Below, piece after piece: positions 55,191-63,132 of a stretch of DNA of 64,000 nt. Location of the stretch: positions 864,594-928,593 of the forward strand of contig JAMPHB010000001.1 of NCBI GenBank assembly GCA_023663685.1, written 5' to 3'. The notes under the pieces were generated by a model, which saw nothing but the letters and a program-made list of their open reading frames with translations, was not told the DNA's origin and ran no database searches. How positions within the stretch are numbered: the first letter of the stretch is position 1; the number at the start of each line of letters is the position of its first letter. The translations under genes and the position numbers were made by a program. Source of the stretch: Blautia sp. GTDB taxonomy: Bacteria > Bacillota > Clostridia > Lachnospirales > Lachnospiraceae.

Positions 55191-56918
55191 CTATCCTAAA
55201 AATGGATATAAATCATCAAACTCCGCCGCTTTTAGGGAACCATCGGGCATCACTCGCGATGCGATCCTTGGCTCAATCGGCGCAAAGTCCTGAATCATTA
55301 CCTCACAGACCACAGACCCTTCCATGCCCAGCACTTCCTCAAGCTTCTGCCGCAGATTATCCTCCGCCGTAATCCGAACGGCCGGAAGCCCATAGGCCTG
55401 TGCCACCTTACAGAATTCCGGCGTCTGCAAACCGCTGTCCGGCCCTACCCCCAAAAAGCGGTCGTTCATATAATTGTGCTGGTTATGCCGAATCAGCATA
55501 TAGCCGTTATTATTATATACAAACAGCTTGACCGGAAGCTTGTGATATGCCATCGTCGCAAATTCCTGTATATTCATCTGGGTGCTTCCATCTCCCGACA
55601 GTGCAAGCACCTGCCGCCCCGCCTGACATGCGCCTATCGCGGTTGCCCATGAGCCCATGCTGGAAAAACCGCCGGAAGCCAGATAACGCTGCCCCTTTTT
55701 CAGCTTCCAGCTCTGGGATACCATACAGTATACGCTTCCTGTATCCACCACAATATTACTATCCGCAGAGGCAAGTGCAGACAACTGCTCTGTAAAGTAA
55801 TATGCATTGAGCGGTTTCTGCGCGCGGTACTCTGGCTTTACAACCGGATAGCGTTCCTTGTTCTCCATGCAGAACTGAATCCACTGTGTATGATCCTCCG
55901 GTGTCTCTCCCTCCAGTTGTCCCAAAAGGCTCTCCAAAAAGACTTTGACATCCTGCCTATACTTGTGCTGAACCGGAACCGCATCGCGGACTAATTCCTT
56001 TTCATCAATATCAACCATAATTTTAACCGCATGTTCTGCCAGACGCTCCGGGTAATAGCCGATTGTTGACACAGATAAGCGGCTTCCCAAGATCAGAAGT
56101 ACGTCGCACGCCTGCACAGCGAAATGAGAGGCGCGGTCTCCATAGCCGCCCGGTCTGCCGACATAATATGCAGCGTCCGATGCAATCACATCAATTCCGC
56201 CCCGGGAAGTAACCACCGGAATCTGATACTTATTGCTTAACAGCTCTAACAGTTCTGTTGCACCCGCACTTCGCACTCCGAAGCCCGCCAAAATCAGGGG
56301 CTTCTTTGCTTCTAAGATAATCCGGGCAATCGATGCATAATCAATTACATCCATCTCCTCCGCCGTCGGCTCATATCCCTCCATAGTCTCCGGCACCTGC
56401 CGGTTCTGAATATCCACGGGAACATCGATCCACACCGGCCCTTGTCTCCCTGCGGTCGCATGGCAGTACGCCTCCTCCAATATTCTGCGGGTATCCTCCG
56501 GCCTCATAATGGTCGCACAGTACTTTGTAATACTCTGCACCACCGGCTCCACAAGCATACTCTGGCAGGCATTCTGCCGGATTCCACTGTCGAGCGTATA
56601 CTGGAGCAATCTGGAATTCGCCTGCCCGGATATGGCAAATACCGGAGTGGAGTCAAAATATGCCTGCGCAATTCCCGTGATGGCATTCGTCACCCCCGGC
56701 CCGATTGTGACAAGGCATGCGCCGGGAACATGGTTCACCCGCGCGTATCCGTCCGCCGCCATTGCCGCTGCCTGCTCATGGTGACAACACACAGCCTCCA
56801 GCTCTTCATTGCGGTATAGCGCGTCCGTCAGCCACATCGCGGAGCTGCCGGACACCATATACACCCGCCCACAGCCCTTTTTTTGTATATAATCAAAAAT
56901 ATAATCTGCCACTGTCAT
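55191..56918 (-). CDS. ThDP-dependent enzyme of the acetolactate-synthase-like family
   Basis: 575 residues with the three-domain plan: the N-terminal domain with catalytic Glu in CCHHEQAAAMAADGYAR and GPGVTNAITGIAQAYFDSTP; the central domain with PLILAGFGVRSAG; the C-terminal ThDP-binding motif GDGSTQMNIQEFATMAYHKL...VYNNNGY. No regulatory small subunit or branched-chain amino-acid genes are nearby, so valine/isoleucine synthesis is unlikely. Related enzymes in glycan clusters join a pyruvate-derived two-carbon unit to a keto sugar, giving branched sugars (YerE type), or make unusual acyl donors. Either would suit the neighbouring ligase/carrier and aminotransferase. The ATG at 56918 follows AAGGGTG. 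Confidence 0.8.
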   Translation of the reverse strand: MTVADYIFDYIQKKGCGRVYMVSGSSAMWLTDALYRNEELEAVCCHHEQAAAMAADGYARVNHVPGACLVTIGPGVTNAITGIAQAYFDSTPVFAISGQANSRLLQYTLDSGIRQNACQSMLVEPVVQSITKYCATIMRPEDTRRILEEAYCHATAGRQGPVWIDVPVDIQNRQVPETMEGYEPTAEEMDVIDYASIARIILEAKKPLILAGFGVRSAGATELLELLSNKYQIPVVTSRGGIDVIASDAAYYVGRPGGYGDRASHFAVQACDVLLILGSRLSVSTIGYYPERLAEHAVKIMVDIDEKELVRDAVPVQHKYRQDVKVFLESLLGQLEGETPEDHTQWIQFCMENKERYPVVKPEYRAQKPLNAYYFTEQLSALASADSNIVVDTGSVYCMVSQSWKLKKGQRYLASGGFSSMGSWATAIGACQAGRQVLALSGDGSTQMNIQEFATMAYHKLPVKLFVYNNNGYMLIRHNQHNYMNDRFLGVGPDSGLQTPEFCKVAQAYGLPAVRITAEDNLRQKLEEVLGMEGSVVCEVMIQDFAPIEPRIASRVMPDGSLKAAEFDDLYPFLG

Positions 56919-56973
56919 ATCGTATCTTCACCCTTCTATATCCCATGCTCTAAAATGATAGCTCCCGCTTTTC

Positions 56974-58386
56974 CTATTGCTTCATTAACTCCTTATACAA
57001 AGTTTTTCCCGATTCATTTTTAGGAATATTCTCCAAATAAATCATCCGAAAAGCATTTCTGTGTAAACCCGTTTTTTTTAATAAAAAACGCTGTATCTCT
57101 TCCTTCATACAACTCTTTGTATAAAATATATCCATCTGGTCATCCACGCCTGCACAAGCCACATCCATATCAGGGAATCCTACCTTGAGAATCTGTTCAA
57201 CTTCATCCAGGCTTATCCGGTTTCCTAAAATTTTTAGAAATCTCTTTCTTCTGCCCGCAAAATAAAAAAATCCATCTTTGTCCTTATATGCGATATCGCC
57301 AGTTTTCAAACAACCAGCCCGCTCATCCCCTTTACACAAATCTTCAAGGCACTCCGCATACCCCAGTGTTACATCATCACCATAATATACAATTTCGCCA
57401 TTCGTATTTGCCTCTTCAATTTCATTTCCCTGCACATCTATCAGCGCCATACGACCATTCGGCACAGCAATTCCCATACTTCCTACCTTCTCAAATTCGT
57501 ATGGAACAGGAACATATGCTAAAACCGCTGTTCCCTCACACTGACCATACATAACCACAAATTTTTTATTTGATTCTCTCGCGTCCTTTGCAAATGCCTG
57601 ATGCAATTCTGCGCGCAGCTTCCCACCCGACTGTGTCATGTATCGCAATGAAGGATAATTCTTTACGGTAAAATGCATACGATTCAATGTCTCATAAGTA
57701 TACGGTACCCCCGAAAAGCTGGTTGCCCTCCGCTCCATAAAGAAATCCCAAAACTCTTTCTGGACAACGGATTTATCGGTAAGCAATATAGTTGCTCCTA
57801 CATCTAAATGAGTATTCACTACACTGAGTCCATATGTATAATTGATCGGTAACGTAGTAATGGGTCTTTCTGTATCACTGATTTTTAAAAAGCTCACAAT
57901 ATTTTCTATATTGGCTCTCATATTCTTATAACTCTGGCGAACAAACTTCGGGCTTCCAGTAGAGCCGCTCGTGGTCAGTAATAATGCTAATTCATCATAC
58001 AATGCAACATCCGTCCCGGCGTATGGTGTCTTATATAAAATGTATTCAAAGCACTCATATACCTTTTTGCACTCCTGCAATAAAGAATAAGAAATATTCG
58101 ACTCTCCAATCCATAAATAAGACGGATGATATTTTTGATATAAGCAATTGAGCATGTCCTCATCCAGGTCAGCCTTTAACATGGCAGGAACTATTCCACC
58201 ATTGATAAATCCTATATATCCAATCAAACTCCCCAAACAATTTTTACAAAACAAAAAGACCATACAGCGTGTCCCTATAACCTTACACAAGTCTTCTCCG
58301 AACTTTTCCAGCTCTCCATAAGAAAGCATTTGTCCCCTATCATCAATGATGGCTGTCCGCTCATCCTTATCGCTAAAATTCCACAT
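56974..58386 (-). CDS. Adenylate-forming (acyl/aminoacyl) ligase
   Basis: 470 residues from the ATG at 58386, with CAGGGAG upstream; it overlaps the carrier-protein gene by 14 bases. ANL-family motifs: A3 LLLTTSGSTGSPKFVRQS, A5 VVMYGQCEGTA, A7 GCLKTGDIAYKDKDGFFYFA, A8 GRRKRFLKILGNRISLDEVE and the C-terminal catalytic Lys in NESGKTLYKEL. It activates a carboxylic acid with ATP and, given the carrier protein encoded directly upstream, loads it as a thioester. The adenylation pocket was not decoded, so the acid is unknown. The gene is visibly A/T-richer than the Kdo genes downstream. Confidence 0.88.
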   Translation of the reverse strand: MWNFSDKDERTAIIDDRGQMLSYGELEKFGEDLCKVIGTRCMVFLFCKNCLGSLIGYIGFINGGIVPAMLKADLDEDMLNCLYQKYHPSYLWIGESNISYSLLQECKKVYECFEYILYKTPYAGTDVALYDELALLLTTSGSTGSPKFVRQSYKNMRANIENIVSFLKISDTERPITTLPINYTYGLSVVNTHLDVGATILLTDKSVVQKEFWDFFMERRATSFSGVPYTYETLNRMHFTVKNYPSLRYMTQSGGKLRAELHQAFAKDARESNKKFVVMYGQCEGTAVLAYVPVPYEFEKVGSMGIAVPNGRMALIDVQGNEIEEANTNGEIVYYGDDVTLGYAECLEDLCKGDERAGCLKTGDIAYKDKDGFFYFAGRRKRFLKILGNRISLDEVEQILKVGFPDMDVACAGVDDQMDIFYTKSCMKEEIQRFLLKKTGLHRNAFRMIYLENIPKNESGKTLYKELMKQ

Positions 58387-58609
58387 TATATTTCTCCCTG
58401 AGAATTTCAAGTCCATTATCAAAAGAATTTAATTCTATTGTGTCATTCATATCAAACTCAATATTAAATTTCTCCTCTAAATCTGCAATCAACATCATAT
58501 GTGTCACGCTGTCCCACATATCATTCATACCATATTTCATCTTAATTGCCTGATCCTTTGTTATATCAAATGTCTCCTCAAAGGCTCTGACATATTTATT
58601 GTAATTCAT
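58373..58609 (-). CDS. Acyl carrier protein
   Basis: 78 residues from the ATG at 58609, which has GGAGGAAG seven bases upstream (an in-frame Met five codons earlier lacks a site). The phosphopantetheine attachment Ser lies in MWDSVTHMMLIADLEEKFNI, corresponding to the DSL(x)xVE motif of carrier proteins, followed by the acidic recognition helix. It carries the acyl or aminoacyl group made by the ligase encoded next and offers it to an acyltransferase. It is not the housekeeping fatty-acid ACP: neither fab genes nor the usual ADSLD sequence is present. Confidence 0.88.
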   Translation of the reverse strand: MNYNKYVRAFEETFDITKDQAIKMKYGMNDMWDSVTHMMLIADLEEKFNIEFDMNDTIELNSFDNGLEILREKYNVEF

Positions 58610-58638
58610 GTGAACTTCCTCCATTTCATAATTTCCAC

Positions 58639-59649
58639 TTATACTAAATTCGGTCTGTCCATATCACCATCAGCATGAAAAAACCGGTAATTTGAATTTT
58701 TAGGAAAGCTGACATAGATGCATTGATTTTCCTGGATCAAGGGATCCAGTCTGTCTGGAATAATATTTGTTTCATTTTCATTTAACACAAATCCCATTTC
58801 CTTCATAACCGTCGGACTGATTCCATAACATAAACAGTCAATATATTCATAATCTCTTTCTTTTCCCATGCTCTCAAAAAAATCCGCTATATCAATTAAC
58901 TCATTTTCGCTTCCAATAATATCCACTATCCGGGCTATTTTTCTATCAGCCACTTGTTGTTCTCTCATAACAAAAAAGGTAGTAAACCGTTTTTTTTCTA
59001 CCTCTATTCCATAAATAGTATAATGATATAGTTCACTTGGAAAATGAAAATATCGTTTAATAATGTATTGCAGACTTTTATATGGCCTCTGCAAAATTAA
59101 ATGATTTTCATTGATCACCTGTCTGCACATATCCTCAGTATCTATCCGTTTTACAGTGTACTTCGACTTTCTAACGGGCAATATAATTTCCTCTGAAATT
59201 TTAGCCACTTTATACTCATCTCCGGCAAATAATTTATAATAATGCTTCATAGTGTCAACCTTCCACTTCAAAAAAGAGGAATACATAAAACGTGTATTTT
59301 TCTCAAGATTGACCGCAGATATATGCTGATAATGCCTGGATAAATAAATCATTATTTTAAGTGCAATTGGATTTTTCTCCCCTTTTTTTACCAGCAGGTT
59401 CGACATCCAAACATCCGTATCTGAACATCTAATAAGCCCGCAAGCGCCTACTAACTGCTGGTCGCATTCCCTTCTTGCAACCACAAAATTTAAACGCTCG
59501 TTCCCTCTGTAATAGTAATCAAACAATTCATCTCTTACGATAATCTGTGAGGTTTTCCATTCTCTACAAAAGAAATCAACAAGTTCCTCTTTTTCATCAT
59601 ACTCTGCAATATAAATCAAATGTCCATCTAAACTTTCCTGATTGCTCAT
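58639..59649 (-). CDS. GNAT-like acyltransferase associated with the carrier protein
   Basis: 336 residues. A double-GNAT-like layout is suggested: an N-terminal half with FVVARRECDQQLVGACGLIR and WMSNLLVKKGEKNPIALKIM, and a C-terminal half with FVMREQQVADRKIARIVDII. The ending RFFHADGDMDRPN is a hallmark I associate with acyltransferases encoded beside ACP/ligase pairs in surface-glycan clusters. It probably moves the acyl group from the carrier protein to an amino group on a sugar. Thirty bases separate it from the carrier-protein start. The whole gene is strongly A/T-rich. Confidence 0.6.
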   Translation of the reverse strand: MSNQESLDGHLIYIAEYDEKEELVDFFCREWKTSQIIVRDELFDYYYRGNERLNFVVARRECDQQLVGACGLIRCSDTDVWMSNLLVKKGEKNPIALKIMIYLSRHYQHISAVNLEKNTRFMYSSFLKWKVDTMKHYYKLFAGDEYKVAKISEEIILPVRKSKYTVKRIDTEDMCRQVINENHLILQRPYKSLQYIIKRYFHFPSELYHYTIYGIEVEKKRFTTFFVMREQQVADRKIARIVDIIGSENELIDIADFFESMGKERDYEYIDCLCYGISPTVMKEMGFVLNENETNIIPDRLDPLIQENQCIYVSFPKNSNYRFFHADGDMDRPNLV

Positions 59650-59658
59650 ATCCTGCCT

Positions 59659-60774
59659 CTACGCACTAATAATTTCTGATATTTCCCTACATACTCTGTC
59701 TACATCTTCCTCTGTAAGATTCAATGCCGAAGGAAGTGTAATACCAGCTTTCCAAAATTTCTCTGATATCGGTACTGAAAATCTCCTATCATAATTAGGC
59801 ATCGCGCTCATGGAGGGGTATCCCGGCCGCGCCCAGATATTTTTTTTCTGCAGGGCTTTCAGTATAGTATCCCTGGATACTGGGCAAGATTCATTGACAA
59901 AGCCCACCACATACGCATAGTTGCTCTCACATTCCGCTCCCACCTTCAACAAATCTATTCCGGCAATTTGCTGGAAGCGCACATGATACCATTCATAAAT
60001 CTGCTTTTTCTTTGCGACCAATTCATCTAAGCGTTCAATTTGAGCCAGAATCAACGCCGCTGTTACATTTGATATGCGGTAATTATACCCCACATCGTCC
60101 GACCACAGATAATCAATGCTGTCATTCCGACAAAAGGTTCCATAGTGCAATGCCCTTTTATATAATGCCTCATCATCTGTAACAAACATCCCTCCCTCTC
60201 CGCCAACCGCAATCTTCGAGCCCTGAAAGCTAAACGCTCCTATATCTCCAATTGTACCACAATAACGACCTTTATACCTGCCGCCAACCATTTGACAAGC
60301 ATCCTCAATAACTTTCAAATGATGATTCCCTGCAATCTCCATAATTCGATCCATATCCGCAGACATTCCTGCAAAATGCACCAGCATAATAGCTTTCGTT
60401 TTTTCTGTAATTGCCTGCTCAATCAATCCCGGATTGATGCAAAGAGTCTCTGGACATATGTCCACAAATACACAGGTAGCGCCTACATAGCTTATAGCCT
60501 GCGCTGTGGCAATATAGCTCTGGTCTGTCACAATCACTTCATCCCCCGGCTGCAGCCCCAGGGCAATCGTTGCCAGATGCAGGGCATGAGTACCACAATA
60601 TGTAGCTATCGCATATTTTACTCCTACCATCTCTGCAAAGGTTCTTTCTAATTTGCGGATGTCCTTGTCATAAGTCTCATACCAGCCGTTTCGCACTGCA
60701 TCTACTACATATTCTATTTCTTTTTCTGTAATGTCCGGGCCTGCTAACGCAATTTTTTTATACTCATTTCCCAT
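59659..60774 (-). CDS. DegT/DnrJ/EryC1/StrS-family sugar aminotransferase
   Basis: 371 residues, the family's normal length. The PLP-lysine lies in FSFQGSKIAVGGEGGMFVTD. Other marks are YCGTHALHLATIALGLQPGD, EVIVTDQSYIATAQAISYVG, VIEDACQMVGGRYKGRYCGT and the dimer segment DDVGYNYRISNVTAALILAQ. These enzymes transaminate a keto group on a nucleotide-linked sugar. The product amino sugar would be the natural acceptor for the acyltransferase encoded immediately downstream. The start ATG at 60774 follows AAGAGG. Confidence 0.92.
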   Translation of the reverse strand: MGNEYKKIALAGPDITEKEIEYVVDAVRNGWYETYDKDIRKLERTFAEMVGVKYAIATYCGTHALHLATIALGLQPGDEVIVTDQSYIATAQAISYVGATCVFVDICPETLCINPGLIEQAITEKTKAIMLVHFAGMSADMDRIMEIAGNHHLKVIEDACQMVGGRYKGRYCGTIGDIGAFSFQGSKIAVGGEGGMFVTDDEALYKRALHYGTFCRNDSIDYLWSDDVGYNYRISNVTAALILAQIERLDELVAKKKQIYEWYHVRFQQIAGIDLLKVGAECESNYAYVVGFVNESCPVSRDTILKALQKKNIWARPGYPSMSAMPNYDRRFSVPISEKFWKAGITLPSALNLTEEDVDRVCREISEIISA

Positions 60775-60789
60775 CTCTTAGACCTCTTT

Positions 60790-61983
60790 CTACACACAAT
60801 AATACACAAATGAGATATGGTTCATATAAGACCTGAGATACAGCTTATAATCAGCGTTATACTTTAAAATTCTATCTGGAACCTCCCACATATCCCAAGT
60901 CTTGTGATATCCTGCAATCGCAAGTCTCGGCTTATAGGTTTCAATTGTTCTCTGCGCGCCCTGCAGCGCCTGCAGCTCCGCCCCCTCTATATTCATTTTA
61001 ATATAAGTAGCTCTGTTTCCGGCAAGCGCGCCATCTATTGTGATGGTCTGTACCTCCTCGCTTCCGATATCTGCTAAAAAGCTTCCCGGCCCCTTCAATG
61101 AATACAGCCTTGCCCCTCCATCATTATTCCAAACAGCTGAATGATACAGCTTCATTTTTTTCCGAATATCAGCCGGCAATCCTGCCACATACTTCTGGAG
61201 CGCTTCATAATTTGATTTATCCGGCTCAAAACCATAATATGCCTCAAACTTACTTCCATTCTCTTTTAAAAACGTTCTGGCACTGATACCATCATAAGCG
61301 CCACAGTCCACAAAGACTTCATCGTCTTGCTTCTCGTAAAAACCTTCCTCAAAATATTGCTTATCCTGCGGCGTCGTAGGTATCGTAAGGCTGTCGTCCA
61401 CCAAACGAAAACGAAGTATTTTCAAGAACACATCTCTGGATAAATCATCTTCCAAACGATTATACACTTTTTCCAGTACATCCTGATGTTCTAAAATACA
61501 ATCCACATCTGAGCAAGACGGAAGATTATATGGATCTCCATGAAACAGCCCATGCACTCTTCGAAAATAAGTATAATCAATATCATGCCGAACTCCACAT
61601 TCCCGGAGCAATTTGTGAACTCCCGGATGTCCGCCGATGCGCAGAGCTTCATCAAAACTTTTACAGTATCTCTTTCCATCCGTATTGATTGTGACAATTA
61701 CCAGAGCTTCCTCACCTGCCCTACTAATAATTTGCTCTGGCGGTATAATCTCTAAATCTTCACAAAACGTCCCCCAGCGAGATGGATTCTTATCCACAAA
61801 ATATATCGGTTCGATTTGGACTTCTCTTAAATACTTTAAAAAGGCAATCCCAGCACTTCCGGCTCCGTAGAGACATATTTTGTGTATTTGCTCCCCTAAA
61901 TCCTGTTTCATTTGGGAAATGGAAATCTCTATTTGCTTTCTATTTTGTTGAAACTCATTTAAAATTTCTTTTACTTCACTCAT
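60790..61983 (-). CDS. FkbM-family methyltransferase with N-terminal Rossmann-like module
   Basis: 397 residues from the ATG at 61983, chosen because it overlaps the upstream stop as ATGA. After a helical lead of ~30 residues comes the shared module (HKICLYGAGSAGIAFLKYLR, PIYFVDKNPSRWGTF, ALVIVTINTDGKR). The FkbM methyltransferase follows with SAM motif I VFVDCGAYDGISARTFL, YYGFEPDKSNYEALQKYV and the family element TIDGAL...TYIKMNIEGAELQALQG. It would O-methylate a sugar or alditol hydroxyl. The module in front could bind a nucleotide or sugar nucleotide and steer the enzyme to its substrate. Confidence 0.85.
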   Translation of the reverse strand: MSEVKEILNEFQQNRKQIEISISQMKQDLGEQIHKICLYGAGSAGIAFLKYLREVQIEPIYFVDKNPSRWGTFCEDLEIIPPEQIISRAGEEALVIVTINTDGKRYCKSFDEALRIGGHPGVHKLLRECGVRHDIDYTYFRRVHGLFHGDPYNLPSCSDVDCILEHQDVLEKVYNRLEDDLSRDVFLKILRFRLVDDSLTIPTTPQDKQYFEEGFYEKQDDEVFVDCGAYDGISARTFLKENGSKFEAYYGFEPDKSNYEALQKYVAGLPADIRKKMKLYHSAVWNNDGGARLYSLKGPGSFLADIGSEEVQTITIDGALAGNRATYIKMNIEGAELQALQGAQRTIETYKPRLAIAGYHKTWDMWEVPDRILKYNADYKLYLRSYMNHISFVYYCV

Positions 61984-63122
61984 GCTAAATACTGAAATAT
62001 TTCCTTTCCACAACTTTTCTCATTATTCAGATCTTTTGTAGCCTCTTGTATGTCAGTAAACAACCGAATTGTATCCAGCCCTTCACATATTAAAGATTCT
62101 ATCATAAAATAATCGCATTGTTTCAAATTTTCCTGATATACCTCTTTTATCTCTTCCCATGGGGTCTCATAAATAATTGTACTCCATTTCCCCTTGTCCA
62201 AATCCAATATTCGATGTCTGGCTTCCCCTCGGCGCAGTATCTGAATCCGCTGCTTTTGAGAATCATAACAACTATATTCCAAAATGGAATTCCTTAGTCT
62301 ATCTCCGTTCTCGTATAGGATAATATCGCTTTCCATCGTAAATATGTTCAAATGGATTAAATAGTTTTGCCTATCCAAAAGAACCCATATATTTTGACCA
62401 TTTAAAAAAAAATCCTTTACTGTGGAAGGCGATTTATTCCAGTCAGCTTGCATACGCTCCAATTTTTTCTCTGCCATATTATCTTCATCTCGATATGCGT
62501 ACAGCTTATTTTCGCAATCTATAATCCAAAACCTGTCTCTGCCATATTGAATGCCTGCAAACCGTACTCCCGCCTCAGCAATTTCGCGAACAAATACTTG
62601 ATTAGATGACATTTTAACTGTGATCAGCAAATTATCCTGTACTATGTATGCACAATCATCTACCACACACCGGATTGGCATTTCTAAAAAAACAGATATC
62701 TTGTTTCGCATTGGAATCGGACACATCCTGATGATACAATCGTTGACATCCAATACAGCCATGTCCTGCATATGATCGTTAAATAAAAAAATCTTGTTCT
62801 CCCACTGTACTGTTATGAATGAGCTCCACATACGCTCTTTCTTACTAATGGGCGTTTCTATCTGAATAAAGCTGTCATTCAATATATTATAAACAGAAAT
62901 ATTTTCAGCACAGTAAGGAATAAAAACCAGCCTATTATTATATACATACACTTTTGTATAAAGTCTGCATTGAAACAACTTCTCCCCTGGAAATATCCTG
63001 ACAAGCTCTGTCTGTCCGCTTTCCGGATTTGCGGAAAATAATCCATTCATAGTATTATTTGAAAACCATATCCTATTATCTACAATCACAAAATCCTGAA
63101 ACACATGCCTAATTACACTCAT
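61980..63122 (-). CDS. Unknown protein with beta-propeller-like repeats
   Basis: 380 residues. The sequence consists of short beta strands with recurring pattern hydrophobic-x-hydrophobic, Asn/Asp turn, then I/L-x-(V/I/L): for example FVIVDNRIWFSNNTMNGLFS, KVYVYNNRLVFIPYCAENIS, NKIFLFNDHMQDMAVLDVND, RFWIIDCENKLYAYRDED and NIWVLLDRQNYLIHLNIFTM. This looks like a five- to seven-bladed propeller, but I recognise no named family and no catalytic motif. There is no signal peptide or membrane helix, so it is probably cytosolic. ATGA overlap with the methyltransferase gene implies coupled translation; it might sense or bind a glycan intermediate, or act as a scaffold. Confidence 0.6.
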   Translation of the reverse strand: MSVIRHVFQDFVIVDNRIWFSNNTMNGLFSANPESGQTELVRIFPGEKLFQCRLYTKVYVYNNRLVFIPYCAENISVYNILNDSFIQIETPISKKERMWSSFITVQWENKIFLFNDHMQDMAVLDVNDCIIRMCPIPMRNKISVFLEMPIRCVVDDCAYIVQDNLLITVKMSSNQVFVREIAEAGVRFAGIQYGRDRFWIIDCENKLYAYRDEDNMAEKKLERMQADWNKSPSTVKDFFLNGQNIWVLLDRQNYLIHLNIFTMESDIILYENGDRLRNSILEYSCYDSQKQRIQILRRGEARHRILDLDKGKWSTIIYETPWEEIKEVYQENLKQCDYFMIESLICEGLDTIRLFTDIQEATKDLNNEKSCGKEIFQYLA

Positions 63123-63132
63123 AACTCATTCC

